From: Urbifossiella sp046350095
GTDB taxonomy: Bacteria; Planctomycetota; Planctomycetia; Gemmatales; Gemmataceae
Length of the DNA stretch: 64,000 nucleotides
Reading direction: 5' to 3'
NCBI GenBank assembly: GCA_046350095.1
Contig: JAXMBA010000003.1
Coordinates: forward strand, 992,001-1,056,000
Positions 1 to 8,342 of this stretch are shown here, one piece after another. Position numbers and translations under genes: made by a program. How positions within the stretch are numbered: position 1 is the first letter of the stretch; each line of letters opens with the position of its first letter. The notes under the pieces are model-generated. The model had not been told where the DNA came from, searched no databases, and saw nothing but the letters and a program-made list of their open reading frames with translations.

Positions 1-2
1 AG

Positions 3-2714
3 GGCGACGGCACGGCCGTCACCATCGCCGAGAACCGCTTCCTCCGCGGGCTCCAGGGACACCTCAGCGACTTTGACGGCTACCCCACCCCCCTGGTGAG
101 CGACGCGCGCCAGGGGTTCCTGTACTTCGCGGACGGCCCGACCGTCCGCCGGGTGAACCTGGTCACCGGCGAGGACACCACCGTTGCCGGCACCGGGCAG
201 TACGGCACCCTCGGCGACGGCGGGCAGGCCACCGAGGCCCAGCTCGGCTACGTCCGCGGGCTGGCGTTGTCCGCGTCCGGTACAGACCTCTACATCGTGG
301 ACTCGGAAAGCCTGCTCCGGGTCGTGGACGGGGTCACCGGTGTCATCACCTCCGTTATCGACCTCGTTGGCCGGTTCGACGGCCTCGGCGGCATCAGAGG
401 GCTCGCGGTCGGGGCCCACGGCAGCATCCTGGTCAAGGGGCCGGCGCCCGTGCGCTTCCCCGACGGCTCCGGTCGCCTGGTGAACACGGTGCTGGAGGTG
501 ACCGCCCCGAAGACGACGTTCACGTCGGCCGCCCGGCCGGTCGCGGTCGCCTCGGGCGACTTCACCGGCGACGGCCGGGCGGACCTGCTCGTCGTCAACC
601 GCGGCGAGCACTCGTTCTCCGTCCTCGCCGGCACCGGCCGCGGCGGGTTCGCGGCCCCCACCGCCGCGCTGACCACCTCGACCAGCCTCGGCCTGGCCGT
701 CAACGACGAGGCCGGCGCCGCGGTCGCGGGGCGGTTCACCCGAGGCGGGACGGTGGACGACGTGGCCGTGCTGATGCGCGACGCCGGCGAGGTGTGGGTG
801 TTCACGAACAACGGCGACGGCACCTTCCGGCGGGGACAGGTGATCGCCGTCGGGGCGGGAGCCACCGGGTTGTCGCTCGCGCCGGCCGCCGACGGTGGGC
901 CGCCCGACCTACTCGTCGGCAACGGGGCCGGGGATGTGCTCCGACTCGTCGGCAACGGCGACGGGACGTTCGACCCGCCCCCGCCCGTCACCGGCACCCG
1001 CGCCCCGATCGCCGTCCAGGCGGTCGGCGGCGGGCCGGTCGCCCTGGTCGCCAACCAGCGAACGAACCGGGTCACCGTGCAGACCCGGGAGGCCGGCGCC
1101 TTCGCCCCGGTGGGCACCCTGACCGCGGAGGACGCCGGCGCCCAGCTCGCGCCGGGGGACGTGACGTGGTACCCCCTCGCGCGGGGCGGCGCCCGGGCCG
1201 ACGCCGTCGTCCTCGCCAGCGGCAGCAACAGCGTGCTGGTCTACCGCGCCACCGGGACGGCCGCGGACGGCACCCCCACGTTCGCCGCCCCCGCGAGCTA
1301 CCCGACCGGCACCAACCCGGTTCACGTCACCATCGCCGACGTCAACGGCGACGCCGTCCCCGACATGCTCGTCGCCAACGCCGGGTCGAACGACGTGTCG
1401 GTGCTGTTCGGCAGCTACGGGGCGGGCGGGCGGTGGGTCGGAACGGCGGGGCCGCGGCTGCGGGCGGCCGGGGCCGGGCCGCTCTCCGCCGACCTTGTGG
1501 CGAACCCCGCGAGCCCCGGCGGGAGCGACTTGACGATCACCACCCGGGACGGCAAGGTGACCGTCCTCCCCGGCCGCGGCCAGGGGTGCTTCGACGACCG
1601 CAGCCCGCGCGTGCTCGACCTCGGCGCCGCGCTCGCCCCCCAGGCGCCGAGCTACATCCCCGGCCTCCCGGCCGGGTACGTGGTCACCGCCGGCGGCGAC
1701 GTGATCCGCTTCAACGCGACGACCGGGACGCAGGCCGTCGTCTCGACGGGCCAGCCCGTGCTGCTCGTGCAGGCCGTGGACTTCTCCCGGGTGATCGAGG
1801 TCCGGAGCGGGGGCGGCGTCGTCCTCGCGACGGCCGGCGGCGGGTCCACCGACCTGGCCCCCCGCGGGGCGGTCGCGGGGGTCCCCAGCGGACTCGCGGT
1901 GGTGGACTTCGCGTCCGCCGTGCTGGAGGTGCTGGTCACCAGCGCGGGGGACGACGCGATCTTCGAGTACGCCGTGCGGACGGGCTCGGGCGGAGTCCCG
2001 ATCACGTTCGAGATTACCAGCGACCTCACCGCCGTCGACACGTCCTCGCCCCTCGTCCCCACCCTGGTGACGACGATCTCGGCGGCCGGGGGCGGGCGGG
2101 GCTCCGCGTCCGCGACCGGGTTCGGCCTGCTGGACGCGGCGGCCGCCGCCGGCCTCCCCGCCGAGTTCCTCGCACGGCTCGGGGAGCTAACCGACGACGA
2201 GGTGCTGGCGTCCGAGGGTGAGTCGTTCATCGCCGCCCTGGCCTCCACCCTGTCGGGCGAGGCCGACGGCGACCCGACTCACGGCCCGCGGCCGGCCGAG
2301 ACGACCCGGGACGAATTCCTGGACGGGACGGCCGACGCGCTGAAGCGGCTCGTCGAGGAGGCGGGGTCCGGGCGGCCGCCGGCCACCAGCGGTGAGCCGG
2401 CGCCCGACGGCCCGACCCTGCTGGAGCGGTTGCTGGACGCACTCCGGAAGCTCCCCACGGACGGGCCACCGACGACTACCCCCGCCGGGGATCCGTCCCC
2501 GCCGAGTTCCCCCCTCACCACGCCGCCGGGTGAGCCGGACGGACCGGGCGAAGTACCAGCTGTGCCCGAGGACCAGACAGCCGACGAGTCTATCCGCGGG
2601 CCGGTGGACTGGCGGGTCGTGGCGATCGCGGCGTGCCTACTGCTCGGGGCGACGGCTCTACTCCACGACCCGGACAACAAGGCCGTGAAGCCGTCCGTCG
2701 GTCCGTTCGGCTAG
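3..2714 (+). CDS. NHL / FG-GAP (VCBS) repeat surface protein, C-terminal part
   Basis: The frame is open from the window edge, so the start lies upstream and only the last 903 residues are visible. The first ~130 residues resemble NHL propeller blades (GDGGQATEAQL, then LYIVD). The rest carries repeated FG-GAP/VCBS calcium-loop motifs such as DFTGDGRADLLVV and DVNGDAVPDMLVAN, typical of secreted beta-propeller or adhesion-type proteins of planctomycetes. A long Pro/Thr/Gly-rich linker follows, then one hydrophobic segment (about 20-35 residues before the end) and a short tail. This suggests a protein held in a membrane by its C-terminus with the propeller outside, an inferred topology. Its TAG stop touches the end of an IS630-type remnant, so the natural C-terminus may have been altered. 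Ligand and role are unknown. Confidence 0.8.
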   Translation, partial: GDGTAVTIAENRFLRGLQGHLSDFDGYPTPLVSDARQGFLYFADGPTVRRVNLVTGEDTTVAGTGQYGTLGDGGQATEAQLGYVRGLALSASGTDLYIVDSESLLRVVDGVTGVITSVIDLVGRFDGLGGIRGLAVGAHGSILVKGPAPVRFPDGSGRLVNTVLEVTAPKTTFTSAARPVAVASGDFTGDGRADLLVVNRGEHSFSVLAGTGRGGFAAPTAALTTSTSLGLAVNDEAGAAVAGRFTRGGTVDDVAVLMRDAGEVWVFTNNGDGTFRRGQVIAVGAGATGLSLAPAADGGPPDLLVGNGAGDVLRLVGNGDGTFDPPPPVTGTRAPIAVQAVGGGPVALVANQRTNRVTVQTREAGAFAPVGTLTAEDAGAQLAPGDVTWYPLARGGARADAVVLASGSNSVLVYRATGTAADGTPTFAAPASYPTGTNPVHVTIADVNGDAVPDMLVANAGSNDVSVLFGSYGAGGRWVGTAGPRLRAAGAGPLSADLVANPASPGGSDLTITTRDGKVTVLPGRGQGCFDDRSPRVLDLGAALAPQAPSYIPGLPAGYVVTAGGDVIRFNATTGTQAVVSTGQPVLLVQAVDFSRVIEVRSGGGVVLATAGGGSTDLAPRGAVAGVPSGLAVVDFASAVLEVLVTSAGDDAIFEYAVRTGSGGVPITFEITSDLTAVDTSSPLVPTLVTTISAAGGGRGSASATGFGLLDAAAAAGLPAEFLARLGELTDDEVLASEGESFIAALASTLSGEADGDPTHGPRPAETTRDEFLDGTADALKRLVEEAGSGRPPATSGEPAPDGPTLLERLLDALRKLPTDGPPTTTPAGDPSPPSSPLTTPPGEPDGPGEVPAVPEDQTADESIRGPVDWRVVAIAACLLLGATALLHDPDNKAVKPSVGPFG

Positions 2715-2920
2715 TGTCCTGAGTCGGTAGTCCGCTCGCGAACTTCCGTGATGCGATCGAGGATCGGGTCGGCGTCGGCGACCCAGGTAAACGGCTTCAG
2801 GTCGATGTTGTGCCCGGCCGGGTAGCCGGCGATCGCCTTCTCCGGTGCCGACCCGTTCCGGAAGACGCCCCGTCGAATCCGCTCCTCGGTGATCTCGGCG
2901 AAGTCGTCCACGGTACGCTT
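2711..2920 (-). pseudogene. IS630-family transposase, 3' remnant
   Basis: On the minus strand a 69-residue reading ends with a stop at 2711. It matches the conserved C-terminal tail of IS630/Tc1-type transposases: the block ITEERIRRGVFRN, then GHNIDLKPFTWVADADPIL and an arginine-rich helix. This corresponds to the usual pattern LTxxxxRRGxF...HNxxPKPFxWTAxADxIL. Nothing of the DDE catalytic core is present upstream, where the next gene (hybrid kinase) ends at 2965. It is therefore a dead 3' fragment. The sequence right after the preceding gene's stop (TAGTGTCCTGAG) looks like an IS630-type terminus, whose target is TA. No matching opposite terminus was found nearby. Confidence 0.72.
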
Positions 2921-2964
2921 CCGAACCCCCCGCGGCCGGGTGGTGATCGGCGGTAAGGGCGGCG

Positions 2965-4518
2965 TCACTCCGCGTGCAGGCCGACGACGTTCGTGTCCGG
3001 GCGGACCGGGAGCGTGACGCGTACGGTCGTCCCCTCCCCGACCCGGCTGTCGATCTCCAGGCGGCCGTTGTGCTGCTCGACGATCCGCCGGCAAATTGCC
3101 AGACCCAGCCCGGTCCCCTTCCCCTCCTCCTTCGTCGTGAAGAACGACTCTAACACCCGCGGGAGGTGCTCGGCCGGGATGCCGACCCCGGTGTCCGTCA
3201 CGTCCACCGCCACCGCCGGGCGCGTGCCGGGCAGTTCGCCGGGGCCGACGCGGGCGGTCAGCCGGCCGCCGTTGGGCATGGCGTCGGCGGCGTTGGTGAA
3301 CAGGTTCAGGAACACCTGCCGGAGCTGCTGTCGGTCGGCGTGGATGATCGGGGTTCCGGGGGCGAACTCGGGGTGGAAGCGGATCCGACGCTTCCGCAGG
3401 TGGTGGTCGGTCAGCTCGGCCGTCCGGGCGACCTCCTCGCAGACGTCGACGGTGGAGACCTGGTCCCGCCCGGCCCGGCTGAACCCGAGCAGGTTGCCCA
3501 CCAGGCTCGCCATCCGGGTGACCTCCTGGTCCACCACCTCGAGCAGGCGCCGGCGGGGGTCGCCCGCCGGCGTCTTCGCCAACAGCCCCTCGACCCGCAG
3601 GTGAACGGTGGCGAGCGGGTTGTTCAGCTCGTGGGCCAGGCTGGCGGCCAGTTCGCCGACCCCGGCCAGCCGGGCCGCCTGCCACAACTGCTGGGTGGTC
3701 GCCCGCAGCTCCTCGGACTTCGCGCGCAGGTCCACCTCGGCCCGCTTCCGGTCGCTGATGTCCAGGTGGGACACCACCACCCCCCGGCGGTCCGGGCCCA
3801 GCGGGGTGACGATCATCGAGAACCACAGCTTCTCGTCCAGGAAGTCGCACGGGTACTCGAGGGCGAACCGGGACCGGACCCCGGCGAGGACGTCCCGGAT
3901 GCCCGCCGCGACGGCCGGGGCCTCCTCCGCGAACGCCCCGGTGGCCCGGGTGCAAACGTCCAGGTAGTTGGCCCCGACCCCGCACCGGGCGGGGTCGCCG
4001 TGCCGCAGCCGGGCGAACTCGTCCCAGGCGGCGTTCACCGCGACCACCGCCCCGGTCTGGTCGAGTACGGCGATGTGGGCGGTGAGGGAGTCGAGGACGG
4101 CCCGGGCGAACTCCTGGCTCTCCCGCAACGCCTCGCGGTACCGCCGGGCCTCGGCCAGCCGCCCGAGCCGGGTCCGGAGCTCGTCCGGGTTCACCGGCTT
4201 GAGGACGTAGTCGGCCGCCCCGAGCCGGAACGCGGCGACCGCCCCGCGGACGTCGGCGAACCCGGTCACCACCACCACCGCCGCGTCCGGGGCCAGCCGG
4301 CGGAGGTGGGGCAACAGGTCGTCGGCCGTCCCGTCCGGGAGTTGCCGGTCCAGCACCACCGCCACGTACCGGCCCCATTCGCTCCGGGCCAGGGCTTCGG
4401 CGACCGATCCGGCTTCCTCGACCGCGTACCCGTCCAGCTCGAGGATGTCACGGAGGTTGGCCCGGCTGTCCGGGTCGTCGTCCACCACCAGCACGGCGAG
4501 CGGGGGGGCGTCACTCAT
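2965..4518 (-). CDS. Hybrid response regulator / PAS sensor histidine kinase
   Basis: 517 residues from ATG 4518; a GTG three codons upstream is a weaker alternative. Domains in order: receiver (residues 8-122; acidic DDD 13-15, phosphoacceptor Asp57, Lys107), PAS-like sensor (about 140-258), HisKA with His296 in AASLAHELNNP, and HATPase (Asn409 region NLFTNAADAM, DTGVGI, GKGTGLGLAI). No DNA-binding domain and no membrane segment, so it is a cytoplasmic kinase that receives phosphate at its N-terminus and passes it on. It is the last gene of a three-gene operon and its start overlaps the stop of the double receiver gene by 8 bases, indicating translational coupling. A phosphorelay globin kinase > double receiver > this protein, or the reverse, is inference. 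Confidence 0.92.
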   Translation of the reverse strand: MSDAPPLAVLVVDDDPDSRANLRDILELDGYAVEEAGSVAEALARSEWGRYVAVVLDRQLPDGTADDLLPHLRRLAPDAAVVVVTGFADVRGAVAAFRLGAADYVLKPVNPDELRTRLGRLAEARRYREALRESQEFARAVLDSLTAHIAVLDQTGAVVAVNAAWDEFARLRHGDPARCGVGANYLDVCTRATGAFAEEAPAVAAGIRDVLAGVRSRFALEYPCDFLDEKLWFSMIVTPLGPDRRGVVVSHLDISDRKRAEVDLRAKSEELRATTQQLWQAARLAGVGELAASLAHELNNPLATVHLRVEGLLAKTPAGDPRRRLLEVVDQEVTRMASLVGNLLGFSRAGRDQVSTVDVCEEVARTAELTDHHLRKRRIRFHPEFAPGTPIIHADRQQLRQVFLNLFTNAADAMPNGGRLTARVGPGELPGTRPAVAVDVTDTGVGIPAEHLPRVLESFFTTKEEGKGTGLGLAICRRIVEQHNGRLEIDSRVGEGTTVRVTLPVRPDTNVVGLHAE

Positions 4519-5266
4519 GGGGGCCACCCGCCGGCGCGTCGCGGCTCAGCCGCTCGACCGTGCCGAGCAGCGCGGGCACGTCGAACGGCTTGTAGCAGAC
4601 GGCGTCGGCACCGGCGCGGAGGACTTCCCCGATCACGTCCCGGAGTTCGTGCCCGTGTCCGGTGATGAGCACCGTGTGCGCGTCCGGGCAGGCCCCCCGG
4701 ACGATCCGAAACACCTCCGACCCGTCGGCCGAGGGGAGGCGCATGTCGATCAGCACCACCCGGAACGGCTCGTCGCGGAGGCGCTCGGCCGCGTCCGCGG
4801 CGTCGTGGGCGAGGCAGACGCGGTAGCCGCGCTCGCGGAAGAGGTCCCAGAGCGTCGCGCACAGGTCCGGGTCGTCGTCCACCACCAGGACCAGCGGCTG
4901 CCCGACGGCCTCGTCCACCAGCCCGAGGAGCCGCGGCAGGTCGACCGGCTTGGAGAGCACACGCCACGCTCCCGCCCCGAGGGCCGCCTCCCGGGTGGCC
5001 GGGGTGGTGTAGGCCGACACGATGATGGCGACCGTGCCGGCCCGGAGCCGCTTGATCTCCCGGTACAGTTCCAACCCGTCCATCCCGGGCATCTTGAAGT
5101 CGAGCAGGGCGACGGCGTAGGGCGTCTTCCGCACGAGGTCCAGGGCGGTCGGCCCGTCGGGGGCCGTGTCCACCCGGTACCCCAGGTCGGTGAGGATGTC
5201 GGCCAGATTCTGGCAGGCGTCCGGCTCGTCGTCCACCACCAGGATCGCCGGTGCGGTTGTCGTCAT
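4511..5266 (-). CDS. Stand-alone double receiver (REC-REC) protein
   Basis: 251 residues made of two CheY-like receiver domains and nothing else. REC1 spans about 8-122 (DDE at 12-14, phosphoacceptor Asp56 in LLDFKMPGMDG, Lys106). REC2 spans about 125-245 (DDD 130-132, Asp174 in LIDMRLPSADG, Lys226). No output domain is present, so it should act as a phosphate shuttle or through protein contacts. The ATG at 5266 overlaps the end of the globin kinase gene by 4 bases, and its own stop overlaps the next kinase by 8 bases, so the three proteins are made together. Tandem receivers between two kinases suggest a branched relay, which is an inference. Confidence 0.9.
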   Translation of the reverse strand: MTTTAPAILVVDDEPDACQNLADILTDLGYRVDTAPDGPTALDLVRKTPYAVALLDFKMPGMDGLELYREIKRLRAGTVAIIVSAYTTPATREAALGAGAWRVLSKPVDLPRLLGLVDEAVGQPLVLVVDDDPDLCATLWDLFRERGYRVCLAHDAADAAERLRDEPFRVVLIDMRLPSADGSEVFRIVRGACPDAHTVLITGHGHELRDVIGEVLRAGADAVCYKPFDVPALLGTVERLSRDAPAGGPHE

Positions 5267-6441
5267 GGTTCCCCGATCCCACTTGCGGCCGTCAACCGGA
5301 CGGTGAACGTCGTCCCCTGCCCGGGGGCGCTGGTCACCCGCAGGCTCCCCTGGTTCTTTTCCAGGATGGCCCGGGACAGGGCCAGCCCGAGCCCGATCCC
5401 CCGGGCCTTGGTGGTGAACAGCGGCTCCATCACCCGGGCGAGGTTGTCCGGGTCGATCCCGCCCCCGGTGTCGGCGACCGCGACCTCCACCCCGCCGCCG
5501 GCCGCCCGCCCGGTCAGGGTGAGGGTGCCGGCCGCGCCCATCGCCTCCCGGGCGTTGCGGAGCAGATTGGCGAACACGATGCGCAGCTGGTCGGCGTCGG
5601 CGAGTACGTCGGGCAGGTCGGCCGGCCAGTCGCGGACGACCGCTACCCCGCCCGGCGGCGGGTTCGACTCGATCGCCTCCTCGACCACCCGCCGGACCGG
5701 GACCGGCTTGAGGTCCGGGGACGGCATCCGGGCGAAGTTCGACAGGGCGGTGATGACGCCGTCGGCGAGCATCACCTGGCGCTCGATCCGGCCGAGGTGT
5801 TCGGTCGTCTTGGCCGGGGTCGGGTGTTTGGCGTTGAGGAGGTAGTATACGGAAGTTTTGATGACGTTGAGCGGGTTCCGTAGCTCGTGGGCGATCCCGC
5901 CGCCGACCTGCCCGATGGCGGCCATCCGCTCGGTCCGCTGATGGCGGGCGTGGTACTCGGCCTGGTAGGCGTCCTCGATGATCGCCAGGTCCAGGTCGAG
6001 GAGGGTGTTGAGCGACTGGCGCACGGGGAGGAGGTCGCGGTGGTCGCCCGGGCAGACCTCGGTGACGACCCGGAGGAGCCCGCGGCGGAGGCGGGACAGG
6101 GCGACGTTGGTGTACACCTGGTCGAGGCCGATCTCGACGTGCCGCCACCCGACCCGCCACCGCCGGGCGACGTACTCGCGGTCGTACGGGCCGCCCAGCA
6201 GTTGCCGGAGCCACGCGACCAGTGTCCCCTTGAGCCGCGTGATCTGCTCGGCGCCGCCGGTGATCACCTTTCGGGCGGCCGGGTGTTGCTCGATCTCGGC
6301 GTAAAAGTCGTCCACCAGCCCGGCCAGATGCGGATCGAGGACGGCGGCGACGGACCGGACGTTCCGGGCGTCGTCGTCCGTCCAGCCGACGTACCGCTGG
6401 AGGTCCTGGTATCGGCGGAACTGGGCGTCGGCGGGGGTCAT
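5263..6441 (-). CDS. Globin-coupled sensor histidine kinase
   Basis: 392 residues. The N-terminal ~155 residues match the protoglobin/globin-coupled sensor domain: the RYVGWTDDDARNVRSV entry helix and, in the F-helix, RVGWRHVEIGLDQVY, where His101 is the expected proximal heme ligand. A short linker leads to HisKA (His185 in GGGIAHELRNP) and a HATPase domain (NLLRNAREAM, DTGGGI, GIGLGLAL). No transmembrane segment, so this is a soluble heme sensor of oxygen or another diatomic gas driving autophosphorylation; the ligand is inferred from the family. It is the first gene of the operon and is transcribed away from a 381-bp gap. Most globin-coupled sensors are cyclases or chemoreceptors; kinase versions are less common. 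Confidence 0.9.
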   Translation of the reverse strand: MTPADAQFRRYQDLQRYVGWTDDDARNVRSVAAVLDPHLAGLVDDFYAEIEQHPAARKVITGGAEQITRLKGTLVAWLRQLLGGPYDREYVARRWRVGWRHVEIGLDQVYTNVALSRLRRGLLRVVTEVCPGDHRDLLPVRQSLNTLLDLDLAIIEDAYQAEYHARHQRTERMAAIGQVGGGIAHELRNPLNVIKTSVYYLLNAKHPTPAKTTEHLGRIERQVMLADGVITALSNFARMPSPDLKPVPVRRVVEEAIESNPPPGGVAVVRDWPADLPDVLADADQLRIVFANLLRNAREAMGAAGTLTLTGRAAGGGVEVAVADTGGGIDPDNLARVMEPLFTTKARGIGLGLALSRAILEKNQGSLRVTSAPGQGTTFTVRLTAASGIGEP

Positions 6442-6822
6442 GGTGGGGGCGACGGGTTAGGTCCGAGGGGTTCGGCGTCCGCCTTGATGATACGCCGGGG
6501 GTGCTTCTCCGACCGCAACCGGGGTGCCACACGAGGGGGAGGCGCGGCGTCGCTTCAATACGCCGGCTGGACAGACTCGCCTGGACACGAACCGGCCTCC
6601 CGCGGGTGTGTCGGGTCGCACACCGCACCGCCCAGGATGTGCCCTCCCCGCACACCCGGGCGGCCGCCGGGGGTGGGGTCGCAGCGGTGGCGCCCGGCGG
6701 CGCGGCCCCGGATCGGACGCGGGTGATTGGCTCCGGACTTGCGTTGGGGCAGTGGCATTCCGTCCCGCTAACGCCCGTGCTGCCCGCGCCGGGTACCCAC
6801 GGCCGCCCCCCGAGGAGCCCCC
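6442..6822. other. Intergenic gap between divergent genes
   Basis: This 381-bp stretch separates the globin-kinase operon (leftward) from the thioredoxin/DsbD fusion (rightward), so promoters for both should lie here. I see no clear sigma-70 hexamers, repeat, RNA gene or conserved short reading frame. The last bases before the right-hand gene (CGAGGAGCCCCC then ATG) give a plausible ribosome binding site. Confidence 0.5.
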
Positions 6823-8277
6823 ATGAACCTGCCCCGACTCGCCCTCGCGCTGCTCCTCGGCGCCGCGGGGGTGGCCCCCGCCGCGGCCGACGAGGCCCCG
6901 CCGGCCGTGAAGTGGTACGAGGTCAAGGACGGCAAGGTGAAGGTGAACCTGTACCTCTTCTACTCGCGGACGTGCCCGCACTGCACGGCCGCCCGGACCT
7001 TCCTCGACGGGCTCCAGAAGCGCCACGACTGGCTGGCCGTGACCGCCTACGAGACGTCCGGCAGCCCGGCGAACATGGACCACTACCGGCGGATGGCGGC
7101 GGGCCTCGGCAAGCAAGCCGGGCAGGTGCCGGCGTTCTTCTACTGCAAGCAGATGGAGATCGGCTACCTCGGCGACGACACGACCGGGAAGCGGCTGGAG
7201 GCCGCCCTCGTCTACTACCGGACCGCCCTCCAGAAGCAGGTGGACGACCGCCGCCCGCCGCCACCCCCGCCCGCCCCGCCCCCGCCGACCGCGGTGCCGC
7301 TGATGCTGCTGCTCGTCGCCGCCCCCCCGGACGGCGTCCCGGCCCCGGAACCGGACCTCGACCTGCCGCTCGACCTCGACGTGCCCCCGCCGCCGGGGGC
7401 GGCGACGGTGGACGTGCCGTGGTGGGGCGCGGTCCGGCCGGAGGAGGTGTCGCTCCCGGCGCTGACGGTGGTCCTCGGCGGGCTCGACTCGTTCAACCCG
7501 TGCGCCTTCTTCGTCCTGCTGATCCTCCTCGGGCTGATGTTCCGCACCGGCAGCCGGTCGCGGATGCTCCTCGTCGGCTGCGTGTTCGTGGCCGTCTCCG
7601 GGCTGGTCTACTTCCTCTTCATGGCCGCCTGGCTGAACCTGTTCTTTATGGTCGGGCACCTGCGCGTCATCACCCTGACGGCCGGCGCCGTGGCCACCGC
7701 GGTCGCGGTGGTGAACATCAAGGACTACTTCTGGTTCAAGCAGGGGGTGACACTGTCCCTGTCCGACTCGGCCCGGTCGCGGCTCGTCCACCGGATGACG
7801 GCGGTGGGCGGCGCGAACGGCCTGCCGGCGCTCGTCGTCGGCACGGCGGCGCTGGCCTTCGCCGCGAACGCCTACGAGCTGCTGTGCACGGCCGGCTTCC
7901 CGCTCGTCTACACCCGGGTGCTGACCCTGCGCGACTTGCCGCCGGCCGGGTACTACGGCTACCTCGCGCTGTACAACCTGGTCTACGTCTTACCCCTGTT
8001 CCTGATCGTGGTCGGGTTCTCCGTCACCCTGTCGTCGCACAAGTTGACCGAGTACCAGGGGCGCGTGCTCAAGCTGCTGTCCGGGATGCTGATGCTGGCG
8101 CTCGGGGTGGTCCTCCTCACCGACCCGGAACTTCTGAGCAACCTGTTCGGAGCGGCCGCGACGCTCGCGACGGCAATCGGGGGGACGGCCGCGGTCGTCC
8201 TCGGGCACCGGGTGGTAGTCCGGGTACGTCGGGCCGCCGCGCTGCGCCCCTCGTCGCGAACGACCCCAGCGGGTTGA
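6823..8277 (+). CDS. Thioredoxin-like / DsbD-CcdA-like membrane fusion protein
   Basis: 484 residues. A signal peptide (residues 1-22) precedes a periplasmic thioredoxin-like domain with a CPHC pair at Cys51/Cys54. A proline-rich spacer (about 144-160 and 187-192) leads to a polytopic region of six or more helices. The membrane part has Cys227 in the motif SFNPCAFF and Cys355 in AYELLCTAGFP, the two cysteines expected of DsbD/CcdA transporters that carry electrons across the membrane. The order is reversed relative to E. coli DsbD, where thioredoxin is C-terminal. Probable role: passing reducing equivalents to extracytoplasmic disulfides, for example in cytochrome c maturation or thiol repair. 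ATG is preceded by CGAGGAG. It stands alone; the next gene converges. Confidence 0.82.
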   Translation: MNLPRLALALLLGAAGVAPAAADEAPPAVKWYEVKDGKVKVNLYLFYSRTCPHCTAARTFLDGLQKRHDWLAVTAYETSGSPANMDHYRRMAAGLGKQAGQVPAFFYCKQMEIGYLGDDTTGKRLEAALVYYRTALQKQVDDRRPPPPPPAPPPPTAVPLMLLLVAAPPDGVPAPEPDLDLPLDLDVPPPPGAATVDVPWWGAVRPEEVSLPALTVVLGGLDSFNPCAFFVLLILLGLMFRTGSRSRMLLVGCVFVAVSGLVYFLFMAAWLNLFFMVGHLRVITLTAGAVATAVAVVNIKDYFWFKQGVTLSLSDSARSRLVHRMTAVGGANGLPALVVGTAALAFAANAYELLCTAGFPLVYTRVLTLRDLPPAGYYGYLALYNLVYVLPLFLIVVGFSVTLSSHKLTEYQGRVLKLLSGMLMLALGVVLLTDPELLSNLFGAAATLATAIGGTAAVVLGHRVVVRVRRAAALRPSSRTTPAG

Positions 8278-8342
8278 TCTCGCCTCGGGGGGTGCCGAGA
8301 AGGTTGCTCGGATTCGTCACGGCACCCCACCCGGCGAGCGCC

